Positions 27,877 through 36,330 of a DNA stretch of 64,000 bases are shown here, piece by piece. The notes below the pieces were generated by a model, which was not told the DNA's origin, did not search any database, and saw only the letters and a list, made by a program, of their open reading frames with translations. Source of the stretch: Paenibacillus sp. FSL K6-1330 (GTDB taxonomy: Bacteria > Bacillota > Bacilli > Paenibacillales > Paenibacillaceae); NCBI RefSeq assembly GCF_037976825.1, contig NZ_CP150269.1, positions 6,506,501-6,570,500 of the forward strand, read 5' to 3'. The position numbers and the translations under genes were made by a program. Within the stretch, counting starts at the first letter, position 1. The number at the start of each line of letters is the position of its first letter.

Positions 27877-28839
27877 CTACATAATGGATTGCTTCGTGAA
27901 TTTTTTGAATACGCCGTTAGCGAGCAGCAATAAGAGGATACTTACAATGGAGTTGAACATCCCAATTGCCGTACCGAAGGAGAAACGTCCCATGCCAAGG
28001 CCATAATTCAGCGCATACAGATCCAGCACTTCGGAATAATCCACCACCAGCGGGTTACCCAGCAAGAACTGCTTCTCGAAGCCGATGCTGATCAGATGTC
28101 CGATGGACATGATCATCAAAATTGCAATCGTAGGGGCGATGCTTGGCAGCGTAATATGCCATATTTGGCGAAGACGGCTTGCGCCGTCAACCTTGGCTGC
28201 TTCGAATTGCTCCTGATCAATTCCTGAAATCGCTGCCAAATAAATGATCGCGCTCCAGCCCATTTCCTTCCATATATCAGAGCCTGTTACGATATACCAA
28301 AACAGGTTCCCCTGAGCCATAAACTGTATCGGTTCATCAATGAACCCCAGCCACATCAGCAGCTGATTGACAGCGCCTCCATCTGTGGACAGCATTTTGG
28401 TCACGATACCTGCTACCACGACCCAGGACACAAAATGCGGCAGATAAGATATCGTCTGTACGGTCCTCTTGAATACGCTTCCACGAAGCTCATTCAACAA
28501 GACTGCGAATAGGATCGGAATCGTAAATCCAACGATCAATCCCATAAAACTCATGGCGAGTGTATTTCGCAACACCAGATAAAACTTATCATCCGAGAAG
28601 AGTGTCACGAAATGGTCCAGGCCCACCCATTTTTGCTCGAAGATCCCTTTGCCCGGCTTGTAATTCTGGAATGCCATCAACCAGCCCCAGACCGGCATGT
28701 AGCTGAAGATGAACACAATGACGATAAATGGAAGCGACATTCCATACAGTACTTTCTGCTCTTTGAAAGTGGCCCAAAAGCCTTTCTTTTTCTTTGCGGC
28801 AGGTTGGATGCTACCTTCTGTCTTTGTTACCGCTTTCAA
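27877..28839 (-). CDS. Oligosaccharide ABC transporter permease, LplB/YteP type
   Basis: The 320-residue protein has a basic N-terminus (KKKKGFW), six membrane segments and the EAA loop FEAAKVDGASRLRQIWHITL. The start is a TTG at 28839 preceded by GGAGGGG. It is the first gene of the second importer operon. The preceding 28840-29394 region holds no gene but contains a structured repeat and the terminator of the response-regulator gene. No ATPase is encoded here. Confidence 0.94.
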   Translation of the reverse strand: MKAVTKTEGSIQPAAKKKKGFWATFKEQKVLYGMSLPFIVIVFIFSYMPVWGWLMAFQNYKPGKGIFEQKWVGLDHFVTLFSDDKFYLVLRNTLAMSFMGLIVGFTIPILFAVLLNELRGSVFKRTVQTISYLPHFVSWVVVAGIVTKMLSTDGGAVNQLLMWLGFIDEPIQFMAQGNLFWYIVTGSDIWKEMGWSAIIYLAAISGIDQEQFEAAKVDGASRLRQIWHITLPSIAPTIAILMIMSIGHLISIGFEKQFLLGNPLVVDYSEVLDLYALNYGLGMGRFSFGTAIGMFNSIVSILLLLLANGVFKKFTKQSIM

Positions 28840-28971
28840 ACCAACCCCTCCTCTCTTGTATATCCTGATGATAAACCAAGCTGCGGCGGGGAAGTACCCG
28901 AAGGATTGGTTTAAAAATCATATAAAAATTAGACATTAACTGAGGAGAAAATGCAGAAGAGCTTTATGCCG

Positions 28972-29121
28972 CTCCGTGTCCGGATCGTATCTCCGATCGC
29001 TGTTAAACCCGGGAAACTTCGGATGATACGGTGAGGTGGTTTCCCGGCTTTAAAGACGAGCGCTGTCGCTTCTCCGATACGATTCCGGCCCCTCCGCTCT
29101 ATGCTTCGCAGCATTTTGGCT
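28972..29121 (+). repeat. Structured palindromic repeat element, copy X
   Basis: The 150-bp element has outer arms CGGATCGTATC and GATACGATTCCG that pair with one bulge, and an inner stem CCGGGAAAC/GTTTCCCGG (29009-29047). Its left part shares TCCGATCGCTGTT, and its right part shares CGCTTCT and ATTCCG, with the two copies at 46228-46375 and 46437-46585. It lies in the intergenic region before the second importer operon. It could be a mobile palindromic element, a small RNA or a 5' untranslated structure. Confidence 0.6.
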
Positions 29122-29154
29122 CCCCCAGTCATGTCTTGGGGAGGTAGGAGGAAA

Positions 29155-29185
29155 TAAAAAAAGACGCGTACCTTAGTCGCGTCTT
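29155..29185 (-). terminator. Terminator of the second kinase/regulator operon
   Basis: On the minus strand AAGACGCG and CGCGTCTT form an 8-bp stem with a 9-base loop, followed by seven T. It lies about 210 bases after the response-regulator stop codon and separates that unit from the importer operon. Confidence 0.85.
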
Positions 29186-29394
29186 AAAGGGCAGCGATAT
29201 GAAAGTACTTATGTTTAGTCTGGTTGTAGGGTAAGTGAACGCTATCCGATATTTGGCTTACCTATGTTCGATCTCCCGTCAAACCCATGCTCAGCAGCTT
29301 GATGTCAGCACGCTACACTGCGCTTCCGCATCGCCTTCCCGTTTGGCAGTTGGTTCCATGGCGAAGAGGCAGACGATGAGGAACTTGACCCTGT

Positions 29395-30951
29395 TTACAG
29401 GTCCAGCTCCTTGCGGAAATTAGACGGAGAGGTACCGACGTATTTTTTAAACTTGCTATGAAAATAATCTACGTTCGTATACCCGACCTTCTCCGCAACC
29501 TGATATACCTTCATGCCCTGTTTCAGATAATCCTTGGCCTTGTTGATCCGGACCTTATCGAGGTACGTATTGAAGTATTCTCCAGTTGTATTCTTGAACA
29601 TCTTCCCGAGGTAGGCGCTGTTGTAATTAAATACGGAGGCCAGTGTTTCCAGTTTAAGATTCTCATTGTAATTGCGCTGAATCAGGTCCATGATCCGCTT
29701 CATCTCCTGATCTCGTCCGCCATCCCCCGCCTGCCAGATCAGCTCCTCCAGGAATTGGGACGAATGGCGGTACAAATCATAGGCCGTGCGCTGGCGAAAT
29801 ATCGCGGCAATCCGATCCGAATATTCCTTCGTGCGGGACCGCAGCTCTGGCTGATGCTGCATCAGCTTATTGTGCACGCCGGTGAGGAGCTCCACGAACG
29901 CCCCCTTCATCCTTTCCTCCGTATACTCCACATTGACCATGGCATATGCAGCAACATGCAGCAGCTTCCGCTGCACCTCGACATTGCCTACATCTACAGC
30001 GTAATAGAGCTGCTCCATCAGCTGCTCCGGATCATAAGGTTGCCGCTCTTCATCCGTAATGTCGCCAGCAAACCGCTTGGATTCAGGGAATAACAACTCG
30101 CCGGAAGGATAGAAGAAACGTTCGCGAATCCGTTCCTTAGCACAGCGGTACGACTCCGCTACATCCTCCAGACGATGAACCTGGCGCCCCAATGAAGCCG
30201 TAATTGACCTACCTGCCAGTGCGGCAGCAGCCTCCAACGTTTGAAGCAATTCCTTCCGCCCTCCTGCGGTCAATACTGGCGTGGGCATTAGAACGCCAAG
30301 TTGCCCATGCATGGAAAAGACCGTGCCGCGGCCGTTCTCTTCAAAAGCTTCAAGCAGCTGGTTTTTCAATCGGTCGTTGGCTCCCTCACCAGATTCATCG
30401 TAGCCGTTATGATGAATAATCAGCACTTGGTAATGGTTCCATAACAGTCCTGACCGCTCGGCGATATGCCGTAAAGCCGCATGATCGGGCTTACTCTCCG
30501 GATTGAACCATGTCTGAATGAACTGCTCGCGGTTCATATCGGAGGCTGCCCTATTCAGTGCCTTCCTCTCCTGTTCCTGCTCGATGGCTTCTTTAATCTG
30601 AAGCAAATACTTGCTCAGCTCGTCCTCATCCACCGGTTTCAATAGGTATCCGTCCACGCGATGGGAAATCGCCCGTTTGGCATAATCAAAATCAGCATAT
30701 CCGCTTAGGATGAGCAGGTGAATCTCGGAATCCAGGGTTCGGATGGCTTCGATCAGCTGCAATCCGTCCATTCCCGGCATTCGGATATCAATCAGCATCA
30801 AGTCCGGGTCAAACATCCCGTGCTTCTCCAGCGCTTCGCTCCCGTTCGCTGCGGTACCAACAACCTGATACCCAAGCTCGTTCCATGGCACAATGCTCTT
30901 CAATCCTTCGCGCAGCTTGGGTTCGTCATCCACGATTAACACTTTCATCAT
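29395..30951 (-). CDS. YesN-type response regulator with AraC DNA-binding domain
   Basis: The tandem ATG codons at 30951 and 30948 follow GGAGGAGAGAG; the product is about 518 residues. The receiver domain (1-122) has Asp55 in LMLIDIRMPGMDG as acceptor and YLLKPVDE as the conserved lysine segment. The C-terminal 100 residues hold two AraC-type helix-turn-helix motifs, including ETLASVFNYNSAYLGKMF and VAEKVGYTNVDYFHSKFKK. The gene overlaps the kinase gene by 26 bases. It probably activates the importer/GH95/GH42 genes downstream. Confidence 0.95.
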   Translation of the reverse strand: MMKVLIVDDEPKLREGLKSIVPWNELGYQVVGTAANGSEALEKHGMFDPDLMLIDIRMPGMDGLQLIEAIRTLDSEIHLLILSGYADFDYAKRAISHRVDGYLLKPVDEDELSKYLLQIKEAIEQEQERKALNRAASDMNREQFIQTWFNPESKPDHAALRHIAERSGLLWNHYQVLIIHHNGYDESGEGANDRLKNQLLEAFEENGRGTVFSMHGQLGVLMPTPVLTAGGRKELLQTLEAAAALAGRSITASLGRQVHRLEDVAESYRCAKERIRERFFYPSGELLFPESKRFAGDITDEERQPYDPEQLMEQLYYAVDVGNVEVQRKLLHVAAYAMVNVEYTEERMKGAFVELLTGVHNKLMQHQPELRSRTKEYSDRIAAIFRQRTAYDLYRHSSQFLEELIWQAGDGGRDQEMKRIMDLIQRNYNENLKLETLASVFNYNSAYLGKMFKNTTGEYFNTYLDKVRINKAKDYLKQGMKVYQVAEKVGYTNVDYFHSKFKKYVGTSPSNFRKELDL

Positions 30952-32734
30952 CGCTCTCTCCTCCTGTCGGAATACTGAATTTAATGCGCGTTCCAATCCC
31001 CGGTTCGCTATAAATGATCAGACCCGCTTCAGGGCCGTAGGTAAGCTGCAGACGGACATGAACATTCCGGAGCCCGATCCGTCCTCCGTCCTTCTCATCG
31101 GTATCGTTCAAATAACCATAGATCATCTGCAATCGCTCCAAGGTTATGCCCGCTCCATTATCCTCGGTTATGACATGCAGTTTCCCTTCGCTGGCCGTGA
31201 CCCTCACCCTGATGAAAGTTCCTTCTTCCTTGTGATCCATCCCATGTATGACCGCATTCTCCACAAGCGGTTGTATGATCAGCGGCGGGATTCTAACCCG
31301 ATTGGCTTCGGGATCTACCAGAAGTTCATATTTCAGACGATCCTCATAGCGGAATTTTTGAATATCCAGATAACACTGCACCATCTCGATCTCGTCTTTT
31401 ATCGTTGTTTTTCCGCTGCCTATCTCGAGATTGCTTCGCATCATTTTACCGAGCAGACGCACAATCCGGGCGATTTCGTCCTCACCCTTGAGATGGGCCT
31501 CCATGCGAATAGACTCTAAGGCATTAAACAAAAAATGCGGATTGATCTGACTGGCCATCATTTTGAATTTAATTTCGTTCTGCTTCTGTTCCATTAACCG
31601 TTTCTGTTCATTGGACTCCTGCACTTCGTTCATCAGGTCGTTAATGTTACCGACCATGGAGTTGAATTGGCGGGATAACTGGCCGATCTCATCCTTGCCG
31701 TCAATTTCCATCGCAACGCCGAGGTTGCCGGTACCTACCTTCGTAATATGCTTGCTGAGTCGCAGCAGCCGATTAGAGATCAGTGAGGAGAAACTGTAGA
31801 TCAAAAGAACAGCCAGCAGTAGACTAATGATGATGACCGTCATCGCCAGCTTGCTGATCCGGTTGGCGTCCGCCACGATGCTATCAATCGAAAATATGGA
31901 AATAATGCGCAGACCATTAACCCCGGATTCCGTATTCAACGGTTCAATCAGCACCTTGGAGGCTTCATCATGGATGACCGATTCATAGCTTCCGCTCGCA
32001 TGGTATACAACCCCGCTGGTATCTTGAATCTCGGCTAGCGTCTTCCCGTACAGCTCCGGGCGGTTAGCGGCGACAATATTGTTATTGCTGTCCACAATAA
32101 TGGTGTCAAACGTTTCTTGGCTGAGGATCGTGTTCAGCATACCCGTATTGACATTGATAACCAGTACACCACGATTGTCCTTGCTTCCAAGATCAACCCC
32201 CTTGATTAAGCTGAGGTAAACCTTCTGATCTCGTTCATCCGTAATATAGTCCCAGTAGATGACGCCAATATCATCCTCGGCTCGCTGATACCATTCCGTT
32301 CTCTTGATTTCATCCTCGGGATAAAGGAACTCCCAATTGTTCAGCATGGTGGGGTTCTCACTGTAGAAACGGATATTCGATATTTCCTTGTACATCCGAA
32401 TCGCCTGCTGTAAATCGGGATACTCCCTGTAAGCCACAAATACGTCGTATACGCTTTCATATTGCTGGCTAGCAAGATTTCTCAGACGCTCGTCGTAGGA
32501 TAGCCGATAGGATAAATCGTCTGCCACGTTGATGACTTCGGTGGACCGTTTCTTGACCCGGTCCACGTTCTGGTAAGCCTGCTCCAACGCATTGTTGAAA
32601 GCAAACTTGCGGAGCTCGCCCGTAAGGAATATCCCCACGATGGCAACCGGCACAAAGACCACGACAACAAAAGACAATATCAATTTGTTGCGGATTTTCA
32701 TGTCATTCACAAGTTGAATGAAATAAGATAACAT
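30926..32734 (-). CDS. YesM-type sensor histidine kinase
   Basis: The 602-residue protein has membrane segments at about 18-38 and 296-318 around an extracytoplasmic dCache-like region. A HAMP linker follows at about 318-372, then His400 in SQINPHFLFNALESIR. The ATP-binding part shows PLVENAVIHGMDHKEEG, EDNGAG and GRIGLRN. The ATG at 32734 follows AGGAGCG at a long distance; an ATG at 32701 is an alternative. A cre-like site lies about 45 bases upstream at 32780-32795. Confidence 0.95.
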   Translation of the reverse strand: MLSYFIQLVNDMKIRNKLILSFVVVVFVPVAIVGIFLTGELRKFAFNNALEQAYQNVDRVKKRSTEVINVADDLSYRLSYDERLRNLASQQYESVYDVFVAYREYPDLQQAIRMYKEISNIRFYSENPTMLNNWEFLYPEDEIKRTEWYQRAEDDIGVIYWDYITDERDQKVYLSLIKGVDLGSKDNRGVLVINVNTGMLNTILSQETFDTIIVDSNNNIVAANRPELYGKTLAEIQDTSGVVYHASGSYESVIHDEASKVLIEPLNTESGVNGLRIISIFSIDSIVADANRISKLAMTVIIISLLLAVLLIYSFSSLISNRLLRLSKHITKVGTGNLGVAMEIDGKDEIGQLSRQFNSMVGNINDLMNEVQESNEQKRLMEQKQNEIKFKMMASQINPHFLFNALESIRMEAHLKGEDEIARIVRLLGKMMRSNLEIGSGKTTIKDEIEMVQCYLDIQKFRYEDRLKYELLVDPEANRVRIPPLIIQPLVENAVIHGMDHKEEGTFIRVRVTASEGKLHVITEDNGAGITLERLQMIYGYLNDTDEKDGGRIGLRNVHVRLQLTYGPEAGLIIYSEPGIGTRIKFSIPTGGESDDESVNRG

Positions 32735-32779
32735 CGGACCGTCTTCGCTCCTGTCCTTTAATCTTCGGCAAGCCTCTAA

Positions 32780-32795
32780 AAGAAAACGGTTACAA
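32780..32795 (-). promoter_or_regulatory. cre-like site upstream of the second sensor kinase
   Basis: On the minus strand TTGTAACCGTTTTCTT matches the catabolite-responsive element consensus WTGNAANCGNWNNCAW except at one position. It lies 45-60 bases before the kinase start codon. This would put the two-component system, and through it the importer, under CcpA repression. Confidence 0.55.
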
Positions 32796-32872
32796 CTATT
32801 CGTGAAAAAATCTGCCGCAGGCCTATTATATCAGCATTGCCGTTTGTTCAAGTCCATTCAAAATATGGAAGA

Positions 32873-32904
32873 AGCCCGACTCCAGCATAAGGCTGGTCCG
32901 GGCT
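32873..32904 (-). terminator. Terminator of the alpha-xylosidase gene
   Basis: On the minus strand AGCCCG-ACCAGC pairs with GCTGG-CGGGCT around a 5-base loop, followed by a pyrimidine tract TCTTCC. It lies about 50 bases after the alpha-xylosidase stop codon. The T tract is short, so the efficiency is uncertain. Confidence 0.6.
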
Positions 32905-32953
32905 CATCTTCGCTATGCTTTTTTCCCTTTTATCAAACAGGCGTTCACCGAGC

Positions 32954-35281
32954 TTACCCTTCCAGAGCTGCCGTGAAGGTCACCGCTTGTTGTCCAGCTT
33001 CTACTTGAATGCTCCCTTCTTGCAGGCTCACTCCCGAGCCCTCCACAGATGAAACGGCTCCCATGTCATGCAGCTTCACGGAGAATGGCTTGCCGCTGCC
33101 TTCCATCGTAAAATCAATCCGGCTGCCTGCACGTACCGCCCGCACATCAAGCTCGGTCTCCCCATTCATGTTGCGAACGGTAACCGAAGCCTCGCTGCCG
33201 TCTTCCAATGCATACAAGCCAAGTTCAACTCTGTCTGCATAGTCATATTCCGGACGGTTATCGGTTGCTCCCAAGGCGAGGAACGAGTTGCTGCGTACAA
33301 ACAACGGCAGCCCGAGGAAACCGTACGTTTCCTTGCGCCAAGCTCCGCCATCCACCGTTTCTCCGGTTAACAGATGCGTCCAGCGGCCCTTCGGCAGATA
33401 GTACTTCACATCGCCGTTCTCGCTGAATACCGGTGCCACAAGCAGGGAATCTCCCAGCATATATTGACGATCCAGCATTTCAACGGCCGGGTCTTCCGGG
33501 AATTCCATGAACATGGCGCGCATGCTTGGCACCCCTTGCTCCGATGCCTGTACGGCGGTATGGAACAGATAAGGCATCAGACGGCTCTTCAGCTTCGTGA
33601 AGAAGCGCGTAACATCCACTGCCTCCTCGTCATAAGACCACGGCACCCGGTAAGAGCTGCTGCCGTGCAGACGGCTGTGACTGGACAGCAAGCCAAATGC
33701 CAGCCAGCGTTTGAATACATGCGCCGGAGCCGTATTTTCGAAGCCGCCAATGTCATGGCTCCAGAAGCCGAAACCTCCGAGACCAAGGGACAAGCCGCCG
33801 CGCAGACTCTCCGCCATCGATTCGTAATCCGCATAGCAATCGCCGCCCCAGTGAACAGGAAACTGCTGTCCGCCTACGGTTGCAGAGCGTGCAAATACGG
33901 CTGCCTGATTCTTGCCGAACTTCTCCACCAGCACATCAAAGACCACTTTGTTATAGAGCTGTGTATAATAATTGTGCATTTTGTGCGGATCGGAACCGTC
34001 AAAATAAACAACGTCCGTCGGAATGCGTTCGCCGAAATCCGTCTTGAAGCTGTCGACACCCATATCTGCCAGCTCGCGCAGGTACCCTGAATACCATTCG
34101 CATGCGTCTGGATTCGTGAAGTCCACCAGCGCCATACCCGGCTGCCACAGATTCCACTGCCACACATCGCCATTCTCTTTCTTCACGAGATAGCCCTTCT
34201 CACGGCCTTCCTCAAAGAGACGCGAGCGCTGCGCGATATACGGATTGATCCATACGCAAATTTTCAAGCCTTTTTCTTTCAAACGCTTCAGCATGCCTTC
34301 AGGATCCGGGAAAACCTCTTCATCCCATTGAAAGTCCGTCCAGTTGAGCCCCTTCATCCAGAAGCAGTCAAAGTGGAACACTTCCAGCGGGATATCGCGC
34401 TCCAGCATACCGTCAACAAAGGAGTTTACGGTTGCTTCGTCATATTGGGTCGTAAAAGAGGTTGAAAGCCACAATCCGAAGGTCCAAGCCGGCGGCAGTG
34501 CCGGTTTTCCTGTCAGGTTCGTGTATTTATCTAGCACACCTTTCGGATCAGGCCCGTCAATAACAAAGTACTCCAGTGACTCGCCTGGCACGCTGAACTG
34601 CACCTTCTTCACTTTCTCCGATGCCACTTCAAATGATACGAGGTCCGGTTGGTTGACAAACACGCCATAGCCCTTATTCGTCAGATAAAACGGAATATTT
34701 TTATAGGCTTGCTCGGAGCTTGTACCGCCATCCTGGTTCCAAATATCCACGACCTGGCCATTCTTCACAAACGAAGTGAATCGCTCGCCAAGGCCGTAAA
34801 CCCACTCGCCTACGCCAAGATCCAGCTCTTCGCGCATGTAGGTCTGTCCGCCATCTTCCACGATATGTGCCATCGATTTGGCTCTGCTGCCGGTAATGCG
34901 TTCTTCTCCTCTATAGAAGTGAACCGACCATTCCGGGCCTTTCTTGATCACAACGCTCAAATTGCCGCTGCGAAGAACCGCTTCCTGATCATTCTCTTCA
35001 ATGACCGTATGGTCACCTTCCTGTTTGTACAATTCGAATGCAGGTCCGCGATCTCTTACGCCTGCATAGTGAACCAGCTTTACACCAATGACGCCGGGCG
35101 CCGGAGATTGAAATTGCACGGTGATCAGCTGCGCATTAATGGTTGCTCCTCTACCCGGAATCGGGGCCGTGGAGGCATAGGCTGTCAACGTGTCTCCTTT
35201 TACTGCAAAATCATAAGCCTGAACCGCTCCCGAAACGGAATATCCTTCTCGGATAAGCCAATTGCCGTCTGTAAATTTCAT
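32954..35281 (-). CDS. yicI: Alpha-xylosidase, glycoside hydrolase family 31 (YicI type)
   Basis: The 775-residue protein aligns in length and motifs with Escherichia coli YicI. The nucleophile is Asp415 in FKTDFGERIP and the acid/base is Asp481 in HWGGDCYADYESM. The xylose-specificity loop FHFDCFWMKG (residues 303-310) is that of the alpha-xylosidase subgroup and not of alpha-glucosidases. No signal peptide is present. It releases alpha-1,6-linked xylose from isoprimeverose or xyloglucan oligosaccharides in the cytoplasm. It is a single-gene unit divergent from an AraC regulator, with a TATAAT-type -10 at 35343-35348 and a cre-like site just after it. Confidence 0.95.
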   Translation of the reverse strand: MKFTDGNWLIREGYSVSGAVQAYDFAVKGDTLTAYASTAPIPGRGATINAQLITVQFQSPAPGVIGVKLVHYAGVRDRGPAFELYKQEGDHTVIEENDQEAVLRSGNLSVVIKKGPEWSVHFYRGEERITGSRAKSMAHIVEDGGQTYMREELDLGVGEWVYGLGERFTSFVKNGQVVDIWNQDGGTSSEQAYKNIPFYLTNKGYGVFVNQPDLVSFEVASEKVKKVQFSVPGESLEYFVIDGPDPKGVLDKYTNLTGKPALPPAWTFGLWLSTSFTTQYDEATVNSFVDGMLERDIPLEVFHFDCFWMKGLNWTDFQWDEEVFPDPEGMLKRLKEKGLKICVWINPYIAQRSRLFEEGREKGYLVKKENGDVWQWNLWQPGMALVDFTNPDACEWYSGYLRELADMGVDSFKTDFGERIPTDVVYFDGSDPHKMHNYYTQLYNKVVFDVLVEKFGKNQAAVFARSATVGGQQFPVHWGGDCYADYESMAESLRGGLSLGLGGFGFWSHDIGGFENTAPAHVFKRWLAFGLLSSHSRLHGSSSYRVPWSYDEEAVDVTRFFTKLKSRLMPYLFHTAVQASEQGVPSMRAMFMEFPEDPAVEMLDRQYMLGDSLLVAPVFSENGDVKYYLPKGRWTHLLTGETVDGGAWRKETYGFLGLPLFVRSNSFLALGATDNRPEYDYADRVELGLYALEDGSEASVTVRNMNGETELDVRAVRAGSRIDFTMEGSGKPFSVKLHDMGAVSSVEGSGVSLQEGSIQVEAGQQAVTFTAALEG

Positions 35282-35323
35282 TTTTTAATCCGCCTTTCTA
35301 TATGATGAAAATTGAACTTTAAG

Positions 35324-35339
35324 ATGTAAGCGTTATAAT
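35324..35339 (+). promoter_or_regulatory. cre-like site in the alpha-xylosidase promoter
   Basis: ATGTAAGCGTTATAAT matches WTGNAANCGNWNNCAW with one mismatch. It lies just downstream of a minus-strand -10 box (TATAAT at 35348-35343) and about 45 bases before the alpha-xylosidase start, a position suited to blocking transcription by CcpA. Confidence 0.5.
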
Positions 35340-35448
35340 ATCATTATACTGATCTATTTCAGGCCATTCTAACAGTATTACGTTATTTTATAGCACAATC
35401 TTGATATAAGATGACATCATTCAAGCACTATTCATTCAAAGGAGGAAT

Positions 35449-36330
35449 ATGATGGATCAATCCTTTCGCCAATCGTTAAAAGAAAGCACCGTCCACGGAA
35501 ATGAACGCTTCCCGTTTGGTGCCTACTGGCATCAATTTGCCCCCGGTAACCATGTGGTAGACTCCCATTGGCATAAGGAAGCGGAAATTTTCTACGTGAT
35601 CGAAGGCGAGGCTCTGTTTCAGATCGACTCGGAATATATCCCTGTCCGGGCGGGTGAAGCGATATTTATCGATGGAGGAGACCTTCACACTGGTCATGCC
35701 CGGGGCGATCAAGGGTGCAGTTTCTGTGCGATGGTGTTCGATTTCGGCATGCTTGCAAGCAGCAGCTACGATCTTGTACAGGAAGAAATGATTGTTCCCT
35801 TTCAGGAGCGAAGAGCCACCTTTCCAAGATGGATGACATCCGAGACCGATGAGCAGCTGCTTCAGCATATAAAGGAAATGACGCTGCTGTCGAAGCACAA
35901 ACCTGCTGGTTATGAGGTCGCTATTAAGGGACATCTGTTTCTCATGTTATTTCAGGCCGCATCCTCTGGCCGACTGGTCAACCGGAGCCGGAGCGAAACA
36001 GCGGATATGGTGAGAACGGAACGCTTGAAGAAAGTCATTCTCTACATCCAGAATCATTATCACCGTCCCATCCGGCTGAGTGAGCTGGCTGATCTGATCC
36101 CGATGAGCGAAGGCCAGTTCTGCCGCTTCTTCAAATCCATGACCGGGCAAACGCCCGTGGATTATATGAATTCCTATCGCGTTCGCCAGGCAGCGGAACT
36201 CCTTCGTCAGCCGGACAATAAAATATCCGACATCGCACTCGATGTCGGATTTGGGCACATCAGTTATTTTGTTCGGGTCTTCCGTAAGATTATGGACTGC
36301 ACGCCTTCGGAGTATCGGAAAAAACTATAA
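35449..36330 (+). CDS. AraC family transcriptional regulator with N-terminal cupin domain
   Basis: The 293-residue protein has an N-terminal AraC-type cupin (residues about 15-150, with HWHKEAEIFYVIEGE and the second cupin strand VRAGEAIFIDGGDLH) that would bind a sugar. Two helix-turn-helix motifs follow at the C-terminus (IRLSELADLIPMSEGQFCRF and ISDIALDVGFGHISYFVRVF). AAAGGAGGAAT precedes the tandem ATG codons. It is divergent from the alpha-xylosidase gene, which it probably controls. Its stop codon overlaps the 3' end of the convergent chitinase gene by 6 bases. Confidence 0.93.
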   Translation: MMDQSFRQSLKESTVHGNERFPFGAYWHQFAPGNHVVDSHWHKEAEIFYVIEGEALFQIDSEYIPVRAGEAIFIDGGDLHTGHARGDQGCSFCAMVFDFGMLASSSYDLVQEEMIVPFQERRATFPRWMTSETDEQLLQHIKEMTLLSKHKPAGYEVAIKGHLFLMLFQAASSGRLVNRSRSETADMVRTERLKKVILYIQNHYHRPIRLSELADLIPMSEGQFCRFFKSMTGQTPVDYMNSYRVRQAAELLRQPDNKISDIALDVGFGHISYFVRVFRKIMDCTPSEYRKKL

